Assembly: GCF_037975445.1 (NCBI RefSeq)
Contig: NZ_CP150254.1
Span: 3,160,001-3,224,000 of the forward strand
Reading direction: 5' to 3'
Length of the DNA: 64,000 bases
DNA from: Peribacillus sp. FSL P2-0133
GTDB lineage: Bacteria > Bacillota > Bacilli > Bacillales > DSM-1321
The stretch's first letter is position 1. Each line of letters starts with the position of its first letter. The notes under the pieces were generated by a model, which was not told where the DNA came from, did no database searches, and saw only the letters and a program-made list of their open reading frames with translations. This document shows positions 28,177-36,990 of the stretch, one piece after another. The position numbers and the translations under genes are program-made.

Positions 28177-28982
28177 TATTGTCACCATCCTTTAAAACTG
28201 TCAATTTGCCGTTTTGTAAGCAGTAAACCACTGCTCATGGGTAACCTAGTAGAAATCTTTCATTCAAAAACAATGTTTACAGTCTATCCCAGTTTCATCA
28301 TTAATTTTAATGGGGCCAAATTCATCACAATCGGTATATGTATATTGCACAGCAAAAACTCTATTAACCGAAACCGCTTTTCTATTTATACTGCCCCTTT
28401 ACTACCTCAGCCCCTCAACGAAATACACGGAAAGTACAATGATCTTTGTTGATTTTGCACTTTTTGCATTTTGTTGAGTGAAGTCCTATTATGTAAAAAA
28501 TATATTTACCCAGCTCTATTATTTTTTTCCTCGCTCTTCACCCTCTTTCATTAATATTTTATACATATATAAATAAAAGCAATATCCATGCCAAAAAAAA
28601 GGATAGTTATTTTATTAGGGTTTAACGCTTTTATGTGTCTAAAATGATTCATTATTGAATCATTAATCCGATTTGTGATTCATTTATTAATTATTGCCCC
28701 TTTTTGATCCACAATCGAATTAAAAATGACAATATAATTGTTTTCTTTTAAAATTTCGACACACATATATATGAAAAATAGCAGGGATAAAAAAAAGATG
28801 CTAAAATCCATATTATGATTTCTTGGCATCTTCCAATTAGATTTATTTTCACTGAGAATGTTTTTGTAAAATACAGGCAAACCCAGAATTCCCTTCCGCT
28901 ATTAATCAAAAATCTATGTACAAGCTTCGAAAAATATCGATAAGTATATAATGCTTTATGTAATGTCACTATATGATATGTA
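28177..28982. other. Long AT-rich intergenic region with a perfect small palindrome
   Basis: About 800 bases between the permease start and the end of the kinase gene. Minus-strand frames of 66-73 codons here lack ribosome sites and look like noise. The palindrome ATGATTCATTATTGAATCAT lies around 28644-28663 and half of it is repeated as GATTCAT near 28675. It could be a regulator site or the remains of an RNA hairpin. Confidence 0.4.
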
Positions 28983-30140
28983 TTAAACCCTTATAAATTC
29001 GTTCTGAACTGTGGGAAAATGGATACTGAATGTGGTTAAATTTTCATTGGAGACACAATTCATATATCCAGCATTACTTTCAATGATCTTTTTACATACG
29101 TATAATCCAATTCCCGTTCCTAACTCTTTCGTTGTAACAAAGGGCTCAAAAATAGATTCGATCAATTCACTGGCAATGGCCGGTCCATTATTTGAAATTC
29201 TAATTATTCTTTCATTCGCCTCAATTAAAGAGTTTATCCTCAAAATTCTTGGATGTTCCTTATCCTTTAAGGCATCAATGGAATTAATAAAAAGATTCAA
29301 GAACACTTGTTTTAACCCATCCTTGCTCGCTGTCATGACGAAGTTTGGAAAAATATCTATTTCCACATTAACACTGGCATCCACAATATTTGCATAAGTC
29401 AGTTCTTGAATTTCTTCAATTAACTTCAACACGGAAATTTCCTCTCTTTGTTCCTCATTAAAATCTGATTTAGAGGTATGGAGGAATTGGGTTATCCTGA
29501 AATTTAACTGATTTAATTCATAATCAATGATATCTAAATATTTCAAGCCCGGGTTCTCCCTTTTCAGTAATTTATTGAACCCCATGATAGCTGTAAGAGG
29601 GTTTCGGAACTCATGTACAAAGCTTGATGATATCTGACCCAGTACCGCTAATTTATCTTTGTGGTTTTCACTAATATAAGACTTTTTCTCCTCAATCACT
29701 TCATTTGTAAGATTCGTATATCTCGTTACTGCATGGTAGCTGAACGTATCAAAGTGCAAGTTGATATCATTAATGAATTTCTGCATATAATTAATCGGGA
29801 TATCTGCCCCAAAAAGATTTCTGATTATGATATTTCTTCCCAAATTGATATTATATAGAAAATCCCCAATGTTGATATTTGCTTCAAGTCGCTCTTTTGC
29901 AACCTGGTAAGCCAATTTTATCAGCACATCTTCAGACAATACCTCCTTGAACGTTTGGATGACCAGTGAGTACATCCCATAACCATTTTCTTTAATCTTA
30001 CCTTTGTAGGGGTCTATTTCATTGATCTTAATAGTCTCGTTCCATTCATTTAAAAACACAGATTCATTTTCTTCCAAATATTGAATCAATACATTTTTAT
30101 ACTTCTTATGTTCAGATGACAACTCCATACTATTGACCAC
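28983..30140 (-). CDS. Cytosolic orphan sensor histidine kinase (sporulation kinase-like)
   Basis: 385 residues without membrane segments. The N-terminal 150 residues are all-helical and resemble the HisK_N/globin-like sensor seen in Bacillus anthracis BA2291-type kinases (inferred from pattern). The HisKA box is SSFVHEFRNPLTAIMGF with His176; N box NLFINSIDALKD near 290; G boxes around GTGIGLYVCKKI near 350. No response regulator gene is adjacent, as expected for a kinase feeding the Spo0F phosphorelay. GTG at 30140 is spaced from AAGGGG; the next ATG (30128) is too far. Regulated by unknown cytosolic signal. Confidence 0.84.
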   Translation of the reverse strand: MVNSMELSSEHKKYKNVLIQYLEENESVFLNEWNETIKINEIDPYKGKIKENGYGMYSLVIQTFKEVLSEDVLIKLAYQVAKERLEANINIGDFLYNINLGRNIIIRNLFGADIPINYMQKFINDINLHFDTFSYHAVTRYTNLTNEVIEEKKSYISENHKDKLAVLGQISSSFVHEFRNPLTAIMGFNKLLKRENPGLKYLDIIDYELNQLNFRITQFLHTSKSDFNEEQREEISVLKLIEEIQELTYANIVDASVNVEIDIFPNFVMTASKDGLKQVFLNLFINSIDALKDKEHPRILRINSLIEANERIIRISNNGPAIASELIESIFEPFVTTKELGTGIGLYVCKKIIESNAGYMNCVSNENLTTFSIHFPTVQNEFIRV

Positions 30141-30299
30141 ACATCCCCTTACGGAATTTTAGATACTATATCAATAACATCATTCTATATGAGATTTTGA
30201 TTTCCTGCACTTCATTATTTATTGTTTTTAAGGTGAAATGTAGCTTATAAGGAGACAAGGTATGCTGGTCCGCATATGTTTACTTGCGATACCAAAGAA

Positions 30300-30317
30300 C
30301 CGACCAAATCAGGTCGG
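30300..30317 (-). terminator. Possible terminator of the sigma-54 activator gene
   Basis: CCGACC and GGTCGG form a 6-bp stem with a 6-base loop, 60 bases after the stop, followed by TTCTTT on the minus strand. Confidence 0.45.
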
Positions 30318-30379
30318 GAATCTGAGATTTTCATAATATTGAAACTCATCATTCATGTTTTTATTATACTAAGAAACTC

Positions 30380-32212
30380 TTACTTTTGAAGTTTGATTCC
30401 ATATTTTTTCATTTTTCTATAAAGCGTATTTCGGCCGATATCGAGTTGTTTCGCGGCGTTACTGATATTTCCATTTGTTCGTTCCAATGTATTTCTGATA
30501 AGTTGAGTTTCTTGTTCTTGAAAGTTTCTTGGTTCTTGAACGGCATTTGCCCCTTCCTCATGTGTAATGGAAGATACAGGACAAAGTGCCACAAGCAAGT
30601 CCCTTGTAATCGGGCCATTATCAGCTAGGAAAGCAGCCTGTCCCAGTACGTTTTGCAATTCACGGAAATTTCCTGGCCATGAATATTCCAAAATGAATGT
30701 TTTAGCTTCATCAGTTAGTTCGGTATGTTCGCTCTTATAAGGTAAATCCACTAAAATGTATTCTGCTAACAGCAATAAATCTTTGCGACTCCTCAGATTT
30801 GGAAGTTTTAATGATAATCCACAAAGGCGAAAAAATAGATCTGCACGGAATTCTCCTGCTTCAATTTCTTTTTGTAAGTCTTTGTTGGTGGCGGCAATGA
30901 CCCTTACATCGATTGGAATGGAAGCATGTCCGCCGACACGTGTCACACATCGTTCCTGAAGCACTCGGAGCAGAGTCGCTTGAGCTTGGAGCGGCATGTC
31001 CCCGATTTCATCCAAAAAAAGGGTTCCGCCATCTGCAGCTTCGAACTTCCCCTTATGCCCGCCGCTTTTTGCGCCAGTAAAGGCACCCTTTTCATACCCA
31101 AATAACTCACTTTCCAATAAATTTTCGGGAATTGCGCTGCAATTGATGGCGATGAATGGCTTATCACTTCTTAAGCTAACCCCATGAATGGATTGAGCGA
31201 ACAGTTCTTTTCCCGTTCCGCTTTCTCCAGTGATTAGCAGGCTGATATCAAGCGATGCAGCTCTTTTAGCAATGGATATGGTTTGATCCATTTGCGGATC
31301 GTTACTTAGTATATCAGTAAATTGATAACGATTGGTTGTTAAACCATCAATCAATTTTTGTTTTTTTAACCGAACGATCACGGATGATTGATTTTCCATA
31401 TTTTTCCCAAGGGTTTGCACTAAAAATTCCTGGTCTTTAATTGAAACCCTCTGTTCCAAAACAAGTGGATCTGTTCCTGATATTATATTCGATACCGGTT
31501 TTTTCAATGTGCCGATAACATGTGACGCCGCTAAATTGAGATCTGTAACTTTCCCCTCTTTATCAAGGGTAATTAACGGATCAGGGTATGAATCATATAT
31601 AAAATAAAGGTTTTTCTCCCTTTTTTGTGTATGGGACAATAAGAGTGCTTGTTTGATGCTATCAGCCACCCTTTGAACTAAGCTAATGGAAAAAGGATGA
31701 TAATTCTGTTGATGACTGCTTAAGTTCAAAACACCAAGCAGATGCCCATCAGGGTGATAAATGGGCGATGCAGCACAAGTGAGGAAATGGTTATCCTGAT
31801 GAAAGTGTTGACTGCCATGAATCAATACAGGATTTTTCTCTACAATGGCTGTTCCTATTGCATTTGTTCCTTTTGATTCCTCTAGCCAATTGGCCCCTTT
31901 CCTTAAAGAAACATTATCTGCATGGCGAATGAAAGCTGGATCCCCAACTGTTTCGATAATATATCCTTCAGGAGCAGCAAGTAATAAAATGGACTCCAAA
32001 CCATTAATCGAGCGATAAACTTCTTCTAAAATGGGGGAAGAATGGTACAGGAGTTCTGCATATCGATCGTGGTATTCGGCCAACTCAAATGCACCAAGCA
32101 TATCTTCCTTATCCATCATGCTTGGCTGAAGTCCCTTCGAAATGCACCGCTGCCATGATTCTTGAATAAATACCGGTATGGTTCCTTTATCCGCGCTTAT
32201 ATTAACAGACAT
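30380..32212 (-). CDS. Sigma-54-dependent activator, AcoR-like (GAF-AAA+-Fis)
   Basis: 610 residues. A GAF-type sensor (about 60-190, GANWLEESKGTNAIGTAIVE and HFLTCAASPIYHPDGHLLGV) and a PAS-like segment precede the AAA+ domain with Walker A GESGTGKE, the sigma-54 contact loop GAFTGA, Walker B GGTLFLDEIGDMPL. The Fis-type HTH is at the end (GNISNAAKQLDIGRNTLYRK). This is the AcoR family of sigma-L activators. It is divergent from the aldehyde dehydrogenase at 32720, whose upstream region has a textbook sigma-54 promoter and two palindromes, so that gene is almost surely its target. The inducer (acetoin, aldehyde or alcohol) is not known. Confidence 0.93.
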   Translation of the reverse strand: MSVNISADKGTIPVFIQESWQRCISKGLQPSMMDKEDMLGAFELAEYHDRYAELLYHSSPILEEVYRSINGLESILLLAAPEGYIIETVGDPAFIRHADNVSLRKGANWLEESKGTNAIGTAIVEKNPVLIHGSQHFHQDNHFLTCAASPIYHPDGHLLGVLNLSSHQQNYHPFSISLVQRVADSIKQALLLSHTQKREKNLYFIYDSYPDPLITLDKEGKVTDLNLAASHVIGTLKKPVSNIISGTDPLVLEQRVSIKDQEFLVQTLGKNMENQSSVIVRLKKQKLIDGLTTNRYQFTDILSNDPQMDQTISIAKRAASLDISLLITGESGTGKELFAQSIHGVSLRSDKPFIAINCSAIPENLLESELFGYEKGAFTGAKSGGHKGKFEAADGGTLFLDEIGDMPLQAQATLLRVLQERCVTRVGGHASIPIDVRVIAATNKDLQKEIEAGEFRADLFFRLCGLSLKLPNLRSRKDLLLLAEYILVDLPYKSEHTELTDEAKTFILEYSWPGNFRELQNVLGQAAFLADNGPITRDLLVALCPVSSITHEEGANAVQEPRNFQEQETQLIRNTLERTNGNISNAAKQLDIGRNTLYRKMKKYGIKLQK

Positions 32213-32398
32213 TGAATAATCCTCCCGTATGTATAATCGAGTAAATCGGCTACTGTTTTTTATCCAATTTCATAAATGAAACTCTATGTAATTCAAAGTT
32301 TCAGAGCATTCAGGGTTCGTTCATTCAGTTTAATTATAACAGAAAATTCAGATATTAACCAAAATGAAAACGGCCTTATGCGAACTGCTACACTTTTT

Positions 32399-32438
32399 TG
32401 TTCCATATTGGAACACCTGCCTGTTCCAATATGGAACA
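32399..32438. promoter_or_regulatory. Pair of palindromic activator sites (UAS) for the AcoR-like regulator
   Basis: TGTTCCATATTGGAACA at 32399-32415 and TGTTCCAATATGGAACA at 32422-32438 are near-identical 17-base palindromes with centres 23 bases apart, about 70-100 bases upstream of the -24/-12 element. That is the usual place for bacterial enhancer-binding protein sites. Confidence 0.85.
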
Positions 32439-32498
32439 GTATGGCACCTTCCGATATCGATCTACCATCTTTTAACTGGTTTCATCGGTTTTTTGTTA

Positions 32499-32514
32499 TG
32501 GCATACGTCTTGCA
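32499..32514 (+). promoter_or_regulatory. Sigma-54 (SigL) promoter of the aldehyde dehydrogenase gene
   Basis: TGGCATACGTCTTGCA has the GG and GC doublets separated by exactly 10 bases and matches TGGCAC-N5-TTGCA at all but one position. It leaves a leader of about 195 bases. Confidence 0.88.
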
Positions 32515-32719
32515 TAATTACATGTCGAGAAATTGATTTCTTTTGATAAGGGGGGAAAGAATCAAGTAATCCAGTTTTTAAAAATATTCTGACTTGCTGC
32601 AAGGCAGCCAAAGAAAATTGTATCAAAAACATAAGATCATGCCTGATCCTTTACTTAGAGGAACGCCATTGTCCGAACAGATATCGAACTTATAATCCAA
32701 ATGAAAAGGGGTATTATAC

Positions 32720-34201
32720 ATGGAACAAACTATTAAACTTAATCCACGAGTGCAAGAATTCTTGAAGGGCACTAAAAAGCTTTTGATTAATGGGGAATTG
32801 GTGGAAGCTGCTTCAGGAAAAACCTTTGAGACTCTCGATCCTTCAAACGGCACGGTTTTAGCGGTCGTGAGTGAAGCAGGTCCGGAAGATGTAGATAAAG
32901 CAGTCAAAGCAGCCCGTAAGGCATTCGACAACGGTCCTTGGAAAAAAATGAGTGCATCGGAACGCAGCCGCCTCATTTATAAATTAGCGGACCTCATGGA
33001 GGAACATAAAGAGGCGTTAGCACAATTGGATACCTTGGATAATGGCAAGCCAATTGGCGAAACCACTAATGCCGATGTCCCACTTGCAATCGATCACTTC
33101 CGTTATTATGCTGGGTGGACAACTAAGATAGTAGGACAAACAATACCTGTTGCTGGGAATTACTTCAATTATACCCGTCATGAAGCAGTTGGAGTGGTAG
33201 GACAAATCATCCCATGGAATTTCCCTCTTCTTATGGCTGCATGGAAATTAGGCGCAGCCCTTGCAACCGGATGTACAATCGTTTTAAAACCAGCAGAGCA
33301 AACGCCGCTTTCAGCATTATATTTAGGTCAATTGGCGCTTGAAGCCGGTTTTCCTCCTGGCGTTCTCAATGTCATCCCTGGATTTGGGGAAACAGCAGGG
33401 TCACCGCTTGTAGACCATCCAGATGTCGATAAAATTGCCTTTACCGGTTCAACCTCAGTAGGGAAAATGATCATGCGCCAAGCTTCGGGAACTGTGAAAA
33501 AAATCTCGTTGGAGTTAGGCGGGAAATCACCTAATATCATTCTACCGGATGCAGATATGAGTAAAGCCATTCCTGGTGCTTTAATGGGCATCATGTTTAA
33601 TCAAGGACAAGTTTGCTGTGCCGGTTCCCGCCTGTACATTCAAAAGAAATCCTATGACAACGTGGTAGCCGACTTAGTGTCTCATGCAAAAAACATTAAA
33701 CAAGGGGCCGGTCTTGATCCATCTACACAGATAGGGCCATTGGTTTCCAGTGAACAATTGGAACGAGTGGGCAGTTATATCGAAAAAGGAAAGTCTGAAG
33801 GAGCTGAAGTGGTTACAGGGGGCAAATATGGACAAGGAGAGGGCTATTTTGTAACACCTACAATATTTGCAGGCGTTGAAGATGAAATGACGATCGCTAA
33901 AGAAGAAATCTTCGGTCCTGTTGTAGCTGCAATGCCTTTTGATGATTTGGATGATGTTATAAACCGTGCAAATAACTCAGAATATGGATTGGCTGCAGGT
34001 TTATGGACACAAGATGTAAAAAAAGCCCATTATGTGGCCAATGAAATAAAAGCAGGTACTGTTTGGGTAAACTGCTATAACGCCTTTGATGCAGCTTCTC
34101 CATTTGGCGGTTATAAACAAAGTGGAATTGGTCGGGAAATGGGCAGTTATGCTTTGGAAAATTATACGGAAGTCAAAAGTGTATGGATTAACTTAAACTA
34201 A
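32720..34201 (+). CDS. dhaS: NAD-dependent aldehyde dehydrogenase, DhaS-like
   Basis: 493 residues. ALDH marks: IPWNFPLLMAAWKLGAALAT (NAD pocket), LELGGKSPNIILPDAD with the general-base Glu, and NQGQVCCAGSRLYI with the nucleophilic Cys near 300. It is closest in style to B. subtilis DhaS and class 1/2 ALDHs. Expression from a SigL promoter with an AcoR-like activator, divergently encoded, suggests induction by an alcohol, acetoin or aldehyde substrate and use of the resulting acid. A GGGG ribosome site precedes the ATG and a good terminator follows. Substrate is inferred only. Confidence 0.9.
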   Translation: MEQTIKLNPRVQEFLKGTKKLLINGELVEAASGKTFETLDPSNGTVLAVVSEAGPEDVDKAVKAARKAFDNGPWKKMSASERSRLIYKLADLMEEHKEALAQLDTLDNGKPIGETTNADVPLAIDHFRYYAGWTTKIVGQTIPVAGNYFNYTRHEAVGVVGQIIPWNFPLLMAAWKLGAALATGCTIVLKPAEQTPLSALYLGQLALEAGFPPGVLNVIPGFGETAGSPLVDHPDVDKIAFTGSTSVGKMIMRQASGTVKKISLELGGKSPNIILPDADMSKAIPGALMGIMFNQGQVCCAGSRLYIQKKSYDNVVADLVSHAKNIKQGAGLDPSTQIGPLVSSEQLERVGSYIEKGKSEGAEVVTGGKYGQGEGYFVTPTIFAGVEDEMTIAKEEIFGPVVAAMPFDDLDDVINRANNSEYGLAAGLWTQDVKKAHYVANEIKAGTVWVNCYNAFDAASPFGGYKQSGIGREMGSYALENYTEVKSVWINLN

Positions 34202-34282
34202 ATAAAAGAGTGAACGCTCCATAAGATCATTCGGCTAAGATATCGTGATTGTAATCCATGTTATCGTTTCCTGAATATTTGC

Positions 34283-34322
34283 AAAAGGTGTACCAAAGTG
34301 TGGACTTTGGTACACCTTTTTC
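34283..34322 (+). terminator. Terminator of the aldehyde dehydrogenase gene
   Basis: AAAAGGTGTACCAAAG and CTTTGGTACACCTTTT form a 16-bp stem with a 6-base loop and T tail. Confidence 0.93.
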
Positions 34323-34355
34323 TTGTTTTCTAACTTATAGGGCTTAGACAAAAAG

Positions 34356-34384
34356 AAGAGACCTTTCATTTTCGAAAGGTCTCT
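34356..34384 (-). terminator. Terminator of the terC gene
   Basis: GAGACCTTTC and GAAAGGTCTC form a 10-bp stem; the minus strand continues TTCTTTTT. Confidence 0.88.
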
Positions 34385-34393
34385 CTGTGTCCA

Positions 34394-35101
34394 TTATCCA
34401 TTACGTTCGATTTGCATTTTTTCTCTGTTTGCTTTTTCTTTTTCAATATTTTTCTGTCTTGAAGTCCCGGCAACCAGGATTCCAATCACCACTATCGCTT
34501 CAAATCCGTATTTAATGAAGGGATTTGCAAAGTAGTCGAGCATGAAGGGTTCAGCTACGATCATTTTAGCGGCTGTCCAGCCTAGTATTCCCGCACCAAT
34601 TATTATGATGAATGGGAAGCGTTCTATCAGTTTCAGGATTAATGTGCTTCCATACATCACTACTGGGATAGATACAAGCAAACCGATTACCACTAAAGCG
34701 AAGTTACCATGAGATGCACCTGCCACCGCTAGGACGTTATCCAATCCCATCAAAGCATCTGCAATAATGATGGTTTTTATAGCAGCCCACATCGAGTCTG
34801 CAGGCTTCACATCATGTTCTTCTTCATCAATAAGGAGCTTATAAGCAATCCATACAAGAAGTAATCCCCCTATTAAATGCAGTCCAGGCACCTCTAAGAG
34901 CCATACAACCAGCAGCGTTGCAATGATCCTTATCACAATTGCGCCGACCGCTCCCCATATTATCACCTTTTTTTGCTGTTCTTTTGGAAGCTTTCTTGCA
35001 GCCAATCCAATAAGGATGGCATTATCACCGGCTAGAACCAAATCTATCATAATGATCGCTAAAAGTCCTGAAATGAATTCACCTGTTAAAAAATCCAACA
35101 C
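34394..35101 (-). CDS. TerC family membrane protein, YkoY/YceF-like manganese exporter
   Basis: 235 residues with seven predicted helices. TerC marks: LVLAGDNAILIGLAARKLPK and IIIADALMGLDNVLAVAGAS, whose acidic residues in the membrane form the metal site. The yybP-ykoY riboswitch in the leader ties it to Mn2+ control, as for B. subtilis YkoY and MeeF/MeeY, which load Mn into exoproteins or export it. Start is GTG at 35101 (the following TTG is also possible) behind AAGGAGG. Confidence 0.9.
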   Translation of the reverse strand: MLDFLTGEFISGLLAIIMIDLVLAGDNAILIGLAARKLPKEQQKKVIIWGAVGAIVIRIIATLLVVWLLEVPGLHLIGGLLLVWIAYKLLIDEEEHDVKPADSMWAAIKTIIIADALMGLDNVLAVAGASHGNFALVVIGLLVSIPVVMYGSTLILKLIERFPFIIIIGAGILGWTAAKMIVAEPFMLDYFANPFIKYGFEAIVVIGILVAGTSRQKNIEKEKANREKMQIERNG

Positions 35102-35124
35102 TATTTCCTCCTTTATACAAAAAT

Positions 35125-35280
35125 AAAGAGACCTCTGCCATAAATGGCAAAGGTCTCGCTAAGCACTAAATGAATTAGGCCAATAAAGCCGGTGGGATTC
35201 CCACGTAATGACGACTTTATTTCAGGTTATCCCTGACGCTACTCCCCTTCACGGGAATAAAGAATATGTAACTCTTTTAA
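35125..35280 (-). ncRNA. yybP-ykoY manganese riboswitch
   Basis: Read on the minus strand the leader contains GAAGGGGAGTAGC, GGGATAACC, the TCGTCATTAC and CGGCTTTATTGGCCTA elements, and TTAGCGAGACC, the conserved parts of this class. The 3' end folds into a terminator (GAGACCTTTGCC with GGCAGAGGTCTC, 35128-35157) followed by TTTATTTTT, 27 bases before the terC start. Mn2+ binding should prevent that terminator and turn terC on. Confidence 0.93.
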
Positions 35281-35420
35281 TATCTTTCCCTTAGTAAACT
35301 AGCAAGAAAAAATATTACTAATTCAGTATACCAAAAATACAAATAAAATAAAGAAAAAAATGAGAGATAGGCAGGAAATTCATGAACTTAACTTGCCCAT
35401 ATCCTTTCAACGGATTTATT

Positions 35421-36908
35421 TCAGTCAATCATTCCTTCTAGATATTGGCATATTTCGTTTCCTAGGTTCGGGATATCGCTCAAATCCTTCCCCCATAGAT
35501 ATTGATTACTTAAGGTGGCCTCTATCAATTGTCTAAGCGGGATTTCCCCCTTATCATAACGAAGCCATTGTTCCTTGAAAAATTCAATTGTCTTTATATC
35601 ATCTTTAACGACATAGACTTTACCCGCAAAGCTTTTACCAATATAACTCCCCTTCACTTCGTGAACCTTATAAAATCGGATCAGGCCTGAAAAACCTCGT
35701 ACGATACATTCAGGCAGCCTGTCTTGCGCCTTATGATATTCCACTAAGGTAGGCAGGAGACGGACCTTGAACTTCGAAATGCTATTCAGCGAAATATCGG
35801 ACAGTAGGTGATGTACAAAAGGATTCTTAAATCGCTCAAGAACACTTTCCCCATATAACATCATCTCATTTTGATCAAAAGGTAATGAAGGAATTATTTC
35901 CTTTTCGATGGCATTGCTCAGAAATTGGTTGAATTCAGGATTATCGATTGCCTGTTTTACTTCTTCCATTCCAGATAAAATGCCTAAAGGAGCCATCAAG
36001 GTATGAGAACCATTAAGAATCCGTACCTTCCTCATTTGATAAGGTGTTAAATCTTTTACCCAACGCACATTTAAGCCTGCTTGTTGTAAAGGAAGACGCT
36101 GACCAATACAAGGGTCACCTTCAATAGCCCATAAATGGTAGGGTTCTGCCGTATTTAGCAGAGTATCCTTATATCCCCATTCCGTAAATAGTTTTTCCGA
36201 CTCACTGGCTGGGAATCCTGTAACGATACGGTCTACAAGCGAGTTTAGGAATAGGTTGTCCCGGTCCACCCACTTCATGAATGGCTTTGGTAAATCCCAA
36301 TCCCTGCTATGCTTAAGAACGCATTGCTTCAATGAATCACCATTTCTCTCTAAAAGCTCGCAAGGCAGCATGATCAGTCCTTTTTTCGCATCTCCGTTGA
36401 AATGCAGATAACGATGATACAAAAAAGCAGTCAGTTTTCCTGGAAAAGATTCAATTGGCTTTCCTTCTTCCAAAGGAATCGGCTGGTATTTGAGTCCTGC
36501 TTCAGTCGTGTTGGAAACTACAAATTCCAATTCAGGATTTTCTGATAACGCTAAAAATTCCACCCAATCTTCATATGGATCAATTACCTTCGAAAAAACG
36601 GAAATGATCTCTGTATGTTCCATTTTCTCCCCTTGGTGAAAACCACGTAACATTAATGTATACAGGCCATCTTGCCGCTTCACTTCCTCTATTTTCCCTT
36701 TTCCGGCGCGGCGAGGCTGGGTAACTGCAATACTTCCCATGAAATGACCTTGTTTATTACATTCATGAATCATCCAATCAAAGAAGCCTCGAAGAAAATT
36801 CCCCTCCCCAATCTGCAATACTTTTATGGGAAAATCCATCATATGTGAATATTGGACAGTTTTTGTAGCTTTACTCAGACTCTTTAGCTGACATTTATTT
36901 ATGTTCAT
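35421..36908 (-). CDS. uxaB: Tagaturonate reductase (altronate oxidoreductase)
   Basis: About 495 residues. It belongs to the mannitol dehydrogenase family: VLQIGEGNFLRGFFDWMIHE (Rossmann NAD site, about 32-51), FVVSNTTEAGLKYQP, and VRILNGSHTLMAPLG with the catalytic Asn-His. Length and the GEGNFLRGF motif fit UxaB, which reduces D-tagaturonate to D-altronate. ATG at 36908 is preferred to TTG at 36914 by spacing from AAAGGTG. It is the last gene of the uxaA-ADH-uxaB group and its product feeds UxaA. Confidence 0.88.
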   Translation of the reverse strand: MNINKCQLKSLSKATKTVQYSHMMDFPIKVLQIGEGNFLRGFFDWMIHECNKQGHFMGSIAVTQPRRAGKGKIEEVKRQDGLYTLMLRGFHQGEKMEHTEIISVFSKVIDPYEDWVEFLALSENPELEFVVSNTTEAGLKYQPIPLEEGKPIESFPGKLTAFLYHRYLHFNGDAKKGLIMLPCELLERNGDSLKQCVLKHSRDWDLPKPFMKWVDRDNLFLNSLVDRIVTGFPASESEKLFTEWGYKDTLLNTAEPYHLWAIEGDPCIGQRLPLQQAGLNVRWVKDLTPYQMRKVRILNGSHTLMAPLGILSGMEEVKQAIDNPEFNQFLSNAIEKEIIPSLPFDQNEMMLYGESVLERFKNPFVHHLLSDISLNSISKFKVRLLPTLVEYHKAQDRLPECIVRGFSGLIRFYKVHEVKGSYIGKSFAGKVYVVKDDIKTIEFFKEQWLRYDKGEIPLRQLIEATLSNQYLWGKDLSDIPNLGNEICQYLEGMID

Positions 36909-36990
36909 GATCAAAGAACACCTTTCTTATTGAAATATCCAATTCGGAGTGCGATTTAAGAGGTTGCCCTTATGACAGCATACATAATGC

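Noticed and set aside
28361-28395. Possible cre-like sequence near GAAACCGCTTTTC
   Set aside because: At least three mismatches at fixed positions of the cre consensus.
28680-28969. Two overlapping minus-strand frames of 66 and 73 codons
   Set aside because: AT-rich, Phe/Ile/Tyr-biased composition without ribosome sites; they look like random open frames.
30380-34201. Idea of an acetoin dehydrogenase operon because of the AcoR-like regulator
   Set aside because: No acoABCL genes are present; the only divergent target is an aldehyde dehydrogenase.
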